Of a DNA stretch of 40,160 nt, positions 8,932 through 17,747 are shown in pieces (within the stretch, counting starts at the first letter, position 1; every line of letters begins with the position of its first letter). The notes beneath the pieces were generated by a model. The model was not told the DNA's origin and did no database searches. It saw nothing but the letters and a program-made list of their open reading frames with translations. The position numbers and the translations under genes are program-made. This DNA is from UBA4572 sp049965515. GTDB lineage: Bacteria; Nitrospirota; Leptospirillia; Leptospirillales; Leptospirillaceae. The stretch is from NCBI GenBank assembly GCA_049965515.1, contig JBMFWG010000016.1, positions 1-40,160 on the forward strand. The letters run 5' to 3'.

Positions 8932-9212
8932 CCTTCCGCGCCCTCAAAAGCGACTTGGGCGTGCGGCCGGTCTTCCATCAGACCGCCGACCGAACGCGGG
9001 CGCATCTGTTTGTGTCCGTCCTGGCCTACGTTCTCCTCTCCCATATCGAGAGCCGCTTTACAAAGGCCGAAGAGACCCGCTCCTGGCCCACCCTCCGGGA
9101 GACCCTCGAGACCTATATCCGGATGACGGTGAGCGGCTCCGATCCTCATACCGGCTACCTCTACGAGATCCGGGACTTCGTCGAGCCTGAGACCGTCCAA
9201 ATGTCGTCCTGA
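8931..9212 (+). pseudogene. 3' remnant of a DDE (IS4/IS1634-like) transposase
   Basis: The frame reads AFRALKSDLGVRPVFHQT and then a segment containing AHLFVSVLAYVLL, a pattern typical of the C-terminus of DDE_Tnp_1 transposases. About 94 codons remain; there is no catalytic core and no credible start. The fragment begins exactly at the stop codon of the upstream c-di-GMP gene and ends 66 bp before the stop of the convergent flavoprotein gene. This is a relic of an insertion whose 5' part has been lost. Family assignment is from memory of the motif and approximate. Confidence 0.75.
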
Positions 9213-9278
9213 ATTTCAGCAGGTCGATCTCTCAAGGCACTGCTGCGCCCCGATATTTTTTAGAAATCGAAAGTTGGG

Positions 9279-10019
9279 CTAGGCATATCCGAAAAACAAG
9301 TCCAGCGTCAGCCGCTCCCTGGGAAATCCGAAGGAGGCCGTCAGGACCTCCGACAGCGAGTCCACCATGGCCGGTGGTCCCGCCAGGTAGAGTCTCGCCT
9401 CCGTTCCCGTCTGTTTTAAAATCTCCTCCAGGGCCTGTCGAACCAGCTCGTCGCGAGAGGATCCCCCGGACTGCGGGCTCCGGGTCTCAACGGGGACCCA
9501 CCGGATGATTCCTGACCCGTTCCACTGGCGACACTCTTCATGGTAGGGCGTCTCTTCGGCGGTCCGGTTGAGCGTCAGCAGAACGGGCGGAAGCGGGGCC
9601 CTTTCAGCCAGGGCTCGTCCGAATTCCCGCAGCATGCTCCGAAAGGGGGTGAGTCCGATTCCTCCGGCCAGAAAGATCAGTGGAAAGCTCGCCTCTTCAC
9701 CTGTAGGAAGAAGAAACTCTCCAAAGGGGGAAGACAGGAAAAATTCATCACCGGGAAGGGCTTGCGAGAGGGCTTCCTTGAAGCTCGAACCCGAGGCAAT
9801 CCGTGTGGCGAAGGTGACCTGAGGAAGCTCGGACGGCGCACTGGCGAAGGAGAGCGTTCTTCCCTCTCCGGGAGCGTTTCCCTCGGAGAGAGAGAGGACG
9901 GCCGCCTGTCCGGGTTCGAAGGAATAGGGGAGTGAGGGGAGTTCGAAGGTGGCGGCCAGGGTTTTTTGTGCCACGGTCTCTTTGTGGATGAGGCGAATGG
10001 GCAGATCTCCACTTTCCAT
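9279..10019 (-). CDS. FAD/NAD(P)-binding oxidoreductase (ferredoxin-NADP reductase-like)
   Basis: 246 residues. The N-terminal beta-barrel has the FAD motif RTLSFAS (54-60); the C-terminal Rossmann half has LAGGIGLTPFRSML and LAGPPAMV for pyridine nucleotide binding. The protein ends LFFGYA, as is usual in this superfamily. No iron-sulfur domain is fused, so it probably moves electrons between NAD(P)H and a separate carrier; the partner cannot be told. ATG 10019 is chosen because GGGAGG lies 5 nt upstream; the frame is open to ATG 10106, which would overlap the upstream membrane gene but has no good ribosome binding site. It is the last gene of the CLC-DUF4010-flavoprotein group. Confidence 0.85.
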   Translation of the reverse strand: MESGDLPIRLIHKETVAQKTLAATFELPSLPYSFEPGQAAVLSLSEGNAPGEGRTLSFASAPSELPQVTFATRIASGSSFKEALSQALPGDEFFLSSPFGEFLLPTGEEASFPLIFLAGGIGLTPFRSMLREFGRALAERAPLPPVLLTLNRTAEETPYHEECRQWNGSGIIRWVPVETRSPQSGGSSRDELVRQALEEILKQTGTEARLYLAGPPAMVDSLSEVLTASFGFPRERLTLDLFFGYA

Positions 10020-10086
10020 AAGGTCCTCCCGGGCAAGAAGAGTGACGGGCGATGTGATCGGTTCCGGTGGTTTCTGACGTTTCTTG

Positions 10087-11376
10087 TCAGTCAAGAAATA
10101 TGGCATACCCCAAAGAGAGAAGGAAGGCGCCGGCGAGCCAGAAGAGTGCCGGCAGGACCGACCGGCTGCGTGACAGGATCAAGGCATAGAGGCCGTTGAT
10201 CAGGTTGTTGCTCCCCCCCGCGAGGATGATGCTCCCCTTGATCGTTCCCGCCGTGGCGGCGAAGTGGCTCGAAAGAAGGGAGAGGACAAAGGGGGTGATG
10301 TCGGTGAATCCCACGGAGACGGCAAGGGCGTGAAGCCCTCCCGATCCGAACCGGGCATTGATGATCCGGGTCAGGGTGGAAAAGAGAAGAAAGGCCATGG
10401 CAAAGAGAAAGGCCGTCCGAAGCTCGAGTGGATGGGCAACGGGCTCCTCGAGGGGGGAGCCCGGGGTTTCCTTCCCGTTTTGGGCAGGGGAAAGGAGGCG
10501 TGAGGTGGCAAAGGCCGCACCGAGCGAGAGAAGAAAGAGCACCCCGTAGGGGAGAAGAAGGGGCAGGGAGATCTCCCGGGGCCCGAGAAGAAAGACAAGA
10601 AGGGCCATCCGAACATACATCATGCTCGAGGCCAGGATGATGGCCGGGGCGATCTCGGGGGAGGGGTGGATCTTGGCGATGCGGGCCAGGACCACGGTGG
10701 CTACCGTGCTGGAATAGAGCCCTCCCAGGGTTCCGGTCAGCAGAATTCCCCGGTTGGGAAAGAGGTAGGTTCGGGCGAGATAGGAGAGGTAGGAGACCCC
10801 TGAAACCATGACAACCGCCAGCCAGACCCGGGTATAGGTGACGGGGATTATCTCGGCGATGGGGGTGTCGGGCAGGAAGGGGAGGATAACACCGGCCATG
10901 ATAAGGAAGATCGCCAGTGTGACTGCCTCCGAAATCGGGACGGAGTCAGAGAGGCGCCGTATAAGGGGGCTCTTGCCGAGAATGAGGAGGATGGCCACCA
11001 CGAAGACCATCAGAAACCACAGGGGCTCCCTCTGGGCCACGGGGCCGATGGCATAGGCCAGAAGCGCCATGATATGGGGGATGAGGGAGGGGTTCTCGTT
11101 CTGGCGCTTCAGGTAGCTGATTCCTAGGAGTCCTCCGAGGACGAGGAATCCGGATATCAGGATCTTCCCCGAGGGATCGAGAAGGGCCAGAACATACCCC
11201 ATGATACCGGAGAGAGTGAGCGTCCGGGTAGTGCCAAATCCCAGGTCCTTTTCCCCGTTCTCCCGCCGGAAGGCATGAAGCTCGAGGCCGAGGATGAAGC
11301 AGAAGAGGAGGGTGAGGGAGAAGCTGGTCAAAAGCGGGGGGATCGAGGGGGAGAGCGTCACAGGAGGTTGGCCCAT
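10087..11376 (-). CDS. MgtC/SapB and DUF4010 family membrane protein
   Basis: 429 residues, almost entirely hydrophobic, with roughly a dozen predicted membrane spans. The N-terminal third resembles the MgtC/SapB domain (glycine-rich helices with a short charged loop, GLELHAFRRENGEKD, and FGTTRTLTLSGI). The remainder resembles DUF4010, including GGLYSSTVATVVLAR and AATAGTIKGSIILAGGSNNL. Function is not established for this architecture; related proteins are thought to act in ion homeostasis. The start overlaps the end of the upstream CLC gene by 19 nt, suggesting translational coupling. There is no strong ribosome binding site. Confidence 0.85.
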   Translation of the reverse strand: MGQPPVTLSPSIPPLLTSFSLTLLFCFILGLELHAFRRENGEKDLGFGTTRTLTLSGIMGYVLALLDPSGKILISGFLVLGGLLGISYLKRQNENPSLIPHIMALLAYAIGPVAQREPLWFLMVFVVAILLILGKSPLIRRLSDSVPISEAVTLAIFLIMAGVILPFLPDTPIAEIIPVTYTRVWLAVVMVSGVSYLSYLARTYLFPNRGILLTGTLGGLYSSTVATVVLARIAKIHPSPEIAPAIILASSMMYVRMALLVFLLGPREISLPLLLPYGVLFLLSLGAAFATSRLLSPAQNGKETPGSPLEEPVAHPLELRTAFLFAMAFLLFSTLTRIINARFGSGGLHALAVSVGFTDITPFVLSLLSSHFAATAGTIKGSIILAGGSNNLINGLYALILSRSRSVLPALFWLAGAFLLSLGYAIFLD

Positions 11377-13088
11377 TCACCGGAGAAGACGTCGGTGCGG
11401 GTGATCCCTCCCACCAGCCTGCGGGTGTGCTGGTTGTCGATGACCGGAAGAAACTCGAGGTCCCGCTCGTTCATTCGGGCAATGGCGGTCAGGATCGGGT
11501 CGTCGGCGGTCACCGTGACGACATTGGTGACCATGGTTTGTCCGACAGTCGTCTCCCCCCACTTTTCCGGAGGGATTCGGTCAAGGTCATAGAGGGAGAT
11601 GATCCCGATCAGCTGGGGACCGGTCGGTCCGTCCTGCGTGACGGGATAGATCCGGTGAAGATGCCGAAGGACAAAGTGTTCCCGAAATTCTGCCAATGTC
11701 AGATCGGCGGGGGCGCTGATGATGTTCCTGAGCATGGCGTTCCGGACGGGAAGATGGAAACGGTTGGCGAGATGGATGTCCTCCCGGTCACGCTGATGGG
11801 TGGAAATGGAGGTGCTTCCGCTGACCACATAGCTTACGACCGTGCCGATCAGACCGGGGATGAGATACCCCGAGCTGTGGGTGGCTTCGGCAATGAAGAC
11901 CACGGCGGCGAGAGGGGTCTTGTATCCGGCGGCGAGAAAGGCGGACATTCCCATGACCACTCCGAAGTCGTAGGGTTCTAGTCCCGCCACCTGGGCGACC
12001 ACCGATCCGGTCGCGGCTCCCAGGGAGAGAAGGGGGAAGAAGGATCCGCCGATGCCCCCGGCGGAAAAGGTGAAGATGACGGCAATGGCTTTGAGGAAGA
12101 AGAGCTCCAGGGCCATATCAATGGGAACATTCCCGGTGAGAAGATGCTGGATGAAGATGTATCCCGGCCCCAGGGGAAGGGCCTCCCCCCAGGCCAGAGT
12201 GGCGATATACCCGGTCAGACCCAGGATCGCGGCTCCGAGGAAGGGACGCAGTCCGATCCGGTGGCGGGATCCCTCGGAGAACCATTTTTTTGTCTGTCGA
12301 TAGATCCGGATAAAAAGTGCCGTCAGAAACCCGCAGACAACACCGATCACAATGACCGAAAGGAAGTCCTTGAAGTGGAACTGGGCCTTGGCTGCCAGCT
12401 GGAAGAGGGGCGCTGTTCCCACAAGGCTCACCATGACGATATATGAGGAGACGCTTGAGATCAGGGTAGGGACCAGGGCGTTGGGGGCGATATCGGAGCG
12501 GTAGGGAACCTGGAGGACGAAGATCGCTCCCGTGAATGGGGCCTTGAACATGGCGGAGAGCCCCGCGGCGGCTCCCGCCAGAAGCATGACCCGTTGCTCT
12601 TCGTAGGGGATCCGTAGCCAGCTGAATGTGCGGTCGACCAGGGAGCTGACGACGCCCCCGATATAGGTGGAGGCCCCTTCGAGACCGGCCGACCCCCCGA
12701 ATCCCAGTGTGGAAATGTAGGCCGGGATTTTGAAGAGGGCATTCCTGAGGGGGAGCTTGCCCCGGTATTCATGATAGCTCTTGATGATCTCTTCCGTTCC
12801 TCCGGCATTGTCCACGCGACCCGAGGCGAGGATGTAGCGAGCGACCAGAACTCCGGCCATGGGGATGAGAATCACGATGAGGTGGTTTTTGAAGGCCGTG
12901 TTGTAGAGGGTCAGAAAGAGAAGGCGATAGACGATGCGTTCGATAAGATAGACAAGAAATCCGGTGGTGACCCCGATCAGGACCGAGATGAAGAGAGTCC
13001 GCCAGAAAATGTTGAGGCGGGTCACATGGCCTAGGATCTGGCGGGCATTTACCCGGAATCGGCGCCTTATCTGCATGGCGGGGCTCAC
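11358..13088 (-). CDS. CLC-type chloride channel/antiporter with C-terminal CBS pair
   Basis: 576 residues from GTG 13088 (AGGAG upstream), or 572 from ATG 13076. Residues 1-430 form the CLC membrane domain; 440-575 hold two CBS motifs, which usually bind adenine nucleotides. Signature regions are recognisable but altered: NAGGTEEI stands where GSGIPE is usual, GLEGAS where G(K/R)EGP is usual, and GGIGGSFFP in the third. The gating glutamate is kept (GLEGA), but the serine normally coordinating chloride is not apparent. It may therefore belong to a divergent clade with different anion preference. In an acid-living organism, anion/proton exchange could aid pH or chloride homeostasis. It overlaps the DUF4010 gene and is probably expressed with it. 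Confidence 0.9.
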   Translation of the reverse strand: MSPAMQIRRRFRVNARQILGHVTRLNIFWRTLFISVLIGVTTGFLVYLIERIVYRLLFLTLYNTAFKNHLIVILIPMAGVLVARYILASGRVDNAGGTEEIIKSYHEYRGKLPLRNALFKIPAYISTLGFGGSAGLEGASTYIGGVVSSLVDRTFSWLRIPYEEQRVMLLAGAAAGLSAMFKAPFTGAIFVLQVPYRSDIAPNALVPTLISSVSSYIVMVSLVGTAPLFQLAAKAQFHFKDFLSVIVIGVVCGFLTALFIRIYRQTKKWFSEGSRHRIGLRPFLGAAILGLTGYIATLAWGEALPLGPGYIFIQHLLTGNVPIDMALELFFLKAIAVIFTFSAGGIGGSFFPLLSLGAATGSVVAQVAGLEPYDFGVVMGMSAFLAAGYKTPLAAVVFIAEATHSSGYLIPGLIGTVVSYVVSGSTSISTHQRDREDIHLANRFHLPVRNAMLRNIISAPADLTLAEFREHFVLRHLHRIYPVTQDGPTGPQLIGIISLYDLDRIPPEKWGETTVGQTMVTNVVTVTADDPILTAIARMNERDLEFLPVIDNQHTRRLVGGITRTDVFSGEWANLL

Positions 13089-13209
13089 TGTCTCCTGCCG
13101 GTCATGGCTGCCCGGAAAAAAGTCGTAAAGGTCTCTCCCTGCTCAAAGGATAGCGCCCCCGGAAATGGATTGCAAAAGGATCTCTCCAAAAGGAGGGCGG
13201 TCCTCTCTG

Positions 13210-14514
13210 TCACGGCGTTCGAAAAAGGCCGGAAGACAGGGCTCGGAGCTTGTCGAGAGGGGAGAGTGGCCGGATCTTTTCTCCCCCGATGGTGGTGACG
13301 ATCTTTTCCTCAAGGGAGGGAATTCGTCCGATTCCGCGAAATGACGCCTCCCGGGCCGCCACGACCAACGGATGACCCGAGTTCCAGATAAAGGTCATCT
13401 CGTCGGCAAGTGTGTGAAGGGCGCGGATCACCGGCCGGCGGCGCGATTCGTATTCGAGAAGCTGCTCTCGTGTTGTCAGGGGGCCGCCAAGAAGGGCTTT
13501 GGCGAGAATCGGGGCCAGAACTCGACCATCCTCCATGGCCTGATTTCTTCCCTGGGCCACGTGAGGGTTCATGGCATGGGCCGCATCTCCCATGAGGACG
13601 ACCCCATCCCGGACCCATTGCTTGAGATCGACCTTCCAGACGGGAAGGGGAACATATCGGGTCGGGTCATCGTATCCCTGGGCCTTGGCCATCCGGGAAA
13701 ATCCCGGGACTAAGGAATCGAGTCGGGCCAGGAGAGGGGCCGTCCCCCCTGCAAAAAACTTCTCCCGGTCTGAATCCGGGACCAACAGGAGAAAGAACCG
13801 GCGTCTTTCTGAGACCGAGAAGAAGAAAAAAATGAAGCGGGGACCAAGAAAGTAACGTCCGGTCGTATCGAGAAGGGCCGAAGAGATCTTCTCTCCCTCG
13901 GGCAGGAGAAGGGAGCCGCCCAGGTAGGAGTCCTTGTAGGGAGCGATCGGGCCATTATCCTGAGCCAGACCCGAAATCTCGCGAACCCGGGAGTGGCGAC
14001 CATCGTCTCCCACAATCACCCGGGCCAGGATTCGGGTGGGCGTTCCGTCGCTCTGGCGGGCGGTAACCTCGACGCCCTGTCTGTCGACAGAGATTTGAGT
14101 CAGCTCCGTTCCAAAACGGAGAAGAATGTTGGGATAGGAAGAGAGGCTCCGGGCCAGGATTTGGTCCATTTGATGGGGTTCGATGGCCAGGGCGAAGGGA
14201 TGGGAGCTCTGCCCCCGGTCATAGTGGGAGCGCATGAGAAGCCGGCCGTTCCCATCAAGAAAGTCGAAGGAGCGGTAGAGGGTATGGGGCGAGGACAGGA
14301 GTTCGTCGATGAGGGAGAGCTCTGAAAGGATCCCGAGCCCCAGAGGCTGAACAAGCTCTCCTCGATGGACGGGAGAAAGAGCGGGGCGTTTGTCGAGAAT
14401 CAGAATCCTGAAACCCAGGGGGGCCAGATAGCAGGCCAGGGTCAGGGCGCCTATGCCGGCGCCGGCGATGACGGCGTCAAAGGCTTCGGTTCTTTGTGTT
14501 GTTTCAGAAGTCAT
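13210..14514 (-). CDS. FAD-dependent monooxygenase (UbiH/PHBH superfamily)
   Basis: 434 residues. The N-terminus has the dinucleotide-binding fold GAGIGALTLA and an acidic strand end; a second FAD motif, VLMGDAAHAMNPHVAQG, lies near residue 310. Together these are diagnostic of flavin aromatic hydroxylases and related enzymes such as UbiH-type ubiquinone monooxygenases. The substrate cannot be predicted. ATG 14514 is preferred over an upstream ATG at 14577 because the latter lies inside the preceding gene; it overlaps that gene's stop by 11 nt. A GGAG about 10 nt upstream may serve as ribosome binding site. A role in quinone or terpenoid hydroxylation is a guess only. Confidence 0.85.
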   Translation of the reverse strand: MTSETTQRTEAFDAVIAGAGIGALTLACYLAPLGFRILILDKRPALSPVHRGELVQPLGLGILSELSLIDELLSSPHTLYRSFDFLDGNGRLLMRSHYDRGQSSHPFALAIEPHQMDQILARSLSSYPNILLRFGTELTQISVDRQGVEVTARQSDGTPTRILARVIVGDDGRHSRVREISGLAQDNGPIAPYKDSYLGGSLLLPEGEKISSALLDTTGRYFLGPRFIFFFFSVSERRRFFLLLVPDSDREKFFAGGTAPLLARLDSLVPGFSRMAKAQGYDDPTRYVPLPVWKVDLKQWVRDGVVLMGDAAHAMNPHVAQGRNQAMEDGRVLAPILAKALLGGPLTTREQLLEYESRRRPVIRALHTLADEMTFIWNSGHPLVVAAREASFRGIGRIPSLEEKIVTTIGGEKIRPLSPLDKLRALSSGLFRTP

Positions 14515-16150
14515 AGAAGGCAGCTCCCGGATGGGGGGGGCGGTCGGGAAGATAGACAAGAGGAAGCAGATGTGCAAGTTGCCGCCCCGCCTCTAGGAAG
14601 GCCTGGTCAAGGGCCGACTGCCTCCCGAATCCCCGTCCCGTGACATCGAGGGGAAGAAAAAGAAGGAGCCCCTGGGAGCTCCTGAGAGTGACCGTCATGT
14701 GAAGGTGGACGGTGGTGACGGAAAAATTCGAGTGGACAAGGCGGCTTGTTTCGAAAGTGAGTGCGGAGATGGCCAGCTCCGTGGACGGAGCGGGCAGGGA
14801 GAGCCCCTGCGGGGACAGGGGGCAGGAAGTTCGGGGTCCTTTACGCAAGCAAAGGGTTATTCCGGCCCTCCCAAGCGGGTGGATCAGTCCGTTTTCTGCC
14901 GCCTGGCGGATCTCTTTGTCCGATGATGACGGAAGGGACAGCTCAAGGGGAAAGAGCGGACGCCTGTGATAAAAGGTAAAGTGCACATCGATGAGGGTCT
15001 TGCTGAAAAGTTGACGAAAAAAAGGCCGGTCAAGAGGCGAGCCAGGCTTGGGCTGATAGGTGCCCTCAAGAGTACCTCGGGAGAGGGGAATATGAACTTT
15101 CCGGATGAGACAAACGCCGTCTCCCCGGAGGCCGGTGGGGGAGCAGTCAAGAGAGAGCCGGGGGTGATAGCGGTAAGGCGGCTGTCGAAGCAGAAATGTC
15201 TCCCAGAAGAGAGTCTCGGGAGAGAAGGGGGTCTCAGGAGCCTTGAAGATTCCTGCCATCGAGGGGAAGACGAGGTGTTCCAGTTTTTCCGGAGGGAGGA
15301 GTGCTCCATGGAAAACGAGTCCCCAAAGACTTGCAGTTCGTGATCGGATCCGGGTGAAGGCCTTCTCGTGAAGACGTGCCGGAGGATCGGGGACCTCCCG
15401 AAGAACCAGGGGGGCCTGTTCGGGAAGAAGCGACAGAGTGAGTCCCCGAAGAAGGGTTCGCCAAAGGTGGGCGACGGCAACCCGTTTCCGGTCGATCCGG
15501 TCGCGAGCAGATTTTTCAAAGGAATGAAGGGAGTGAATCTTTCGGGAAGCTTCCAGCGCCAGACGGATGTCCCGAAAGGCCCGGGTGCCATCTCCGCTGG
15601 CCAACTCCTTCTCTCCTTGCGCGTAGAGACGGGAGAGGGTCTTGGCCCTCTCCCGATCTTTTTGTACCAGTGCTTCGATAATCCTTTGGAGGTAGGAAGA
15701 CGGGACGGAGACGAGAAGATAGAGGGATGTCTGGTGGATATAAGGACGCTCGGAGCTCTGGATATAGGTGCGAATCCAGCTGTCGACAACCCGGGGGCCC
15801 CCTTTCGGATCTTCCCGGAGCCAGCGTGCGGCTTCGGTGGGGGAGAGAACATATCCTCTTTGTGCCAGGGGAGACCTCAGCTTGGCCAGTGCGCGGGCCA
15901 GGGCTTTTCTCCGGGCCGTCTCGGGTGACTTTTCCTTGTGGCTATGCCCGGTAAAAAAGAGTTCGTCGGGGCTGTCCTTGGGAGGGTGGAGTACGAAGAG
16001 GGGTGGGCGTTCCGGCTCCTGACGAAGAAGGAGCGGGGGAGGAGGCGAGGAAAAGGAAGGAAGCAATGAGCAGGAGCTCGCAAACAAAAGAGAGAGAATC
16101 CGAAGACCGGACAGCCGTGAGGCTGTCCGGGAGGGGAGGGACTCTGACAA
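14504..16150 (-). CDS. Large predicted lipoprotein of unknown function, LPP20-like N-terminal region
   Basis: About 548 residues if it starts at TTG 16150. The frame is open far into the zwf gene, so the true start is uncertain; no clear ribosome binding site was found. A short hydrophobic stretch ends in the lipobox-like LLFASSC, followed by a proline/serine-rich linker, suggesting export and lipid attachment. Next come an alanine-rich helical stretch (ETARRKALARALAKL), which recalls LPP20/FlgO-type lipoproteins, and a helical region like a tetratricopeptide pair (KELASGDGTRAFRDIRLAL). The C-terminal half is beta-rich and unrecognised. It is sandwiched between zwf and an FAD monooxygenase. 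The family link is tentative. Confidence 0.65.
   Translation of the reverse strand: MSESLPSRTASRLSGLRILSLLFASSCSLLPSFSSPPPPLLLRQEPERPPLFVLHPPKDSPDELFFTGHSHKEKSPETARRKALARALAKLRSPLAQRGYVLSPTEAARWLREDPKGGPRVVDSWIRTYIQSSERPYIHQTSLYLLVSVPSSYLQRIIEALVQKDRERAKTLSRLYAQGEKELASGDGTRAFRDIRLALEASRKIHSLHSFEKSARDRIDRKRVAVAHLWRTLLRGLTLSLLPEQAPLVLREVPDPPARLHEKAFTRIRSRTASLWGLVFHGALLPPEKLEHLVFPSMAGIFKAPETPFSPETLFWETFLLRQPPYRYHPRLSLDCSPTGLRGDGVCLIRKVHIPLSRGTLEGTYQPKPGSPLDRPFFRQLFSKTLIDVHFTFYHRRPLFPLELSLPSSSDKEIRQAAENGLIHPLGRAGITLCLRKGPRTSCPLSPQGLSLPAPSTELAISALTFETSRLVHSNFSVTTVHLHMTVTLRSSQGLLLFLPLDVTGRGFGRQSALDQAFLEAGRQLAHLLPLVYLPDRPPHPGAAFYDF
16107..16130 (-). terminator. Strong stem-loop after zwf, possible attenuator or terminator
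   Basis: A perfect 10-bp stem (CCGGACAGCC / GGCTGTCCGG) with a 4-nt loop lies 28 nt past the zwf stop. On the minus strand it is followed by a T-rich but interrupted tract. It falls inside or just before the start of the downstream lipoprotein gene, so it may weaken read-through rather than end transcription. Confidence 0.5.
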
Positions 16151-16157
16151 GGCTGGC

Positions 16158-17687
16158 TCAGACGGGCTCGGGATTGTCGAGCCGGTCCTTTTCCTCGGGA
16201 CCATCTGTTCCTGCCGTATAAAAACGCAGGGGAGAGAGTCGGGAGAGATCACCCAGAAGGGGGGCGATAAAGGTCCAGGAACGCTCCACTTCGTCATTTC
16301 GGGCAAAGAGCGTCGAGTCTCCGACGATCGCATCATGAAGCAGGCGCTCATAGGCATCGGGGGCTTTGTTCCGGTAGGCCGTCTGATAGGAAAAGTCCAT
16401 CTCCACCGGGTCAATCACAAGCCGTCCCCCCGGGCGTTTGATCCCGAATCGAAGCGCGATGCCTTCATTGGGCTGGATTCGGATGATGAGTTCATTGGGA
16501 ACCGTGCCGGAGCACCCGGCCAACCGGAAAAGCGCAAAGGGAATTTCCTTGAAGACGATGCGGATTGTTGTTTCCCGTCGGGCCATGCGCTTTCCGGCCG
16601 TGAGATAGAAAGGAACCCCTGCCCATCGCCAGTTCTGTACCTCGACCTTGATCCGGGCAAAGGTCGGAGTATCGGAGGTCGGGGGGATCTTGGGTTCGTT
16701 CCGGTAGCCGGGAACAGGGACACCATCAACCTCTCCCACCGTATACTGCCCCCGGATGATGACCTTTGGGATATCTTCCGTCCGGATCGGCTTGAGCGAG
16801 CGCAGCACCTTGACCTTCTCATCCCGGATGGCCTGGGCTTCAAAGGCCACCGGCGGCTCCATGGCGGTCAGGGTCATCAGCTGGAAGAGGTGGTTCTGAA
16901 CCATGTCCCGGAGAATGCCGGCCTCCTCGAAGTAGTCGCCCCGCCCCTCCACCCCCACCGCCTCATGGACGGTGATATGGACGCTCTTGACATGGACATT
17001 GCTCCAAAGGGAGCCGATAGCCGGGTTAGACATGCGAAAGACGATGATGTTCTGAACGGTTTCCTTGCCGAGATAGTGGTCGATGCGAAAGACCTGATTT
17101 TCCCGGAAGACCTGGAGGACCTCGCGGTTTAGGTCCTGGGCCGAGGCAAGGTCTCGCCCGAAGGGTTTTTCGATGATAATTCGCGTAAAGCCTCCGCCGG
17201 TAGCCGTATCTCCCTCGTTGATCGTCGAGAGGCCGTAGGTGCCGATATTTCGGATGATCGGGACGAAGTAGCTGGGCGGTGTGGCGAGATAGTAGAGGAC
17301 ATTCCCCTGGGTGGGGGCCCGGAACTCATCGGAAAGAAGCGTGGTTCGCAGGGCGTTATAGCCATTCGGGTCGTCAAAGGTCATGGGATGGTAAAAAATT
17401 TTTTTCTCAAACTCGGGGAAAAGGTCGAGACGTCCGGAGTTTCGTGAAAATGTCTGAACTGATTCCCGGATCTCTTCCCGGAATTCAAGGTGACTTTTCT
17501 GACGGCGTGCCACTCCCAGGATCCGGGTCTCGGGATGAAGAAGACCATCCACCGACTGATCGAAGAGGGCCGGGAGAAGCTTCCTATGTGTCAGGTCGCC
17601 GGAAGCCCCAAAGATGATGATGGTGAGGGGGGCAGTGTTGCCGTTGGCCGTCGTGGCTCCGGAAGGAGCATCGGAGAGTTCGGGCAC
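16158..17687 (-). CDS. zwf: Glucose-6-phosphate 1-dehydrogenase
   Basis: 509 residues, normal length. It oxidises glucose 6-phosphate to 6-phosphogluconolactone with NAD(P)+. Visible signatures are the nucleotide-binding FGASGDLTHRKLLPALF, EKPFGRD, and the active-site RIDHYLGKE (201-209) with the catalytic histidine and lysine. GTG 17687 is chosen because AAGGA lies 6 nt upstream; ATG 17717 extends the frame by ten residues but has a poor ribosome binding site. The gene follows transaldolase by 60 bp in the same direction. No gnd or pgl gene is present in the window, so the oxidative branch must be completed elsewhere. Confidence 0.96.
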   Translation of the reverse strand: MPELSDAPSGATTANGNTAPLTIIIFGASGDLTHRKLLPALFDQSVDGLLHPETRILGVARRQKSHLEFREEIRESVQTFSRNSGRLDLFPEFEKKIFYHPMTFDDPNGYNALRTTLLSDEFRAPTQGNVLYYLATPPSYFVPIIRNIGTYGLSTINEGDTATGGGFTRIIIEKPFGRDLASAQDLNREVLQVFRENQVFRIDHYLGKETVQNIIVFRMSNPAIGSLWSNVHVKSVHITVHEAVGVEGRGDYFEEAGILRDMVQNHLFQLMTLTAMEPPVAFEAQAIRDEKVKVLRSLKPIRTEDIPKVIIRGQYTVGEVDGVPVPGYRNEPKIPPTSDTPTFARIKVEVQNWRWAGVPFYLTAGKRMARRETTIRIVFKEIPFALFRLAGCSGTVPNELIIRIQPNEGIALRFGIKRPGGRLVIDPVEMDFSYQTAYRNKAPDAYERLLHDAIVGDSTLFARNDEVERSWTFIAPLLGDLSRLSPLRFYTAGTDGPEEKDRLDNPEPV

Positions 17688-17747
17688 AGGGGATCCTTTC
17701 GATAGGGGCGGCCCCATCGGACCGCCAAGTGGAGGAACGCAGTTATT

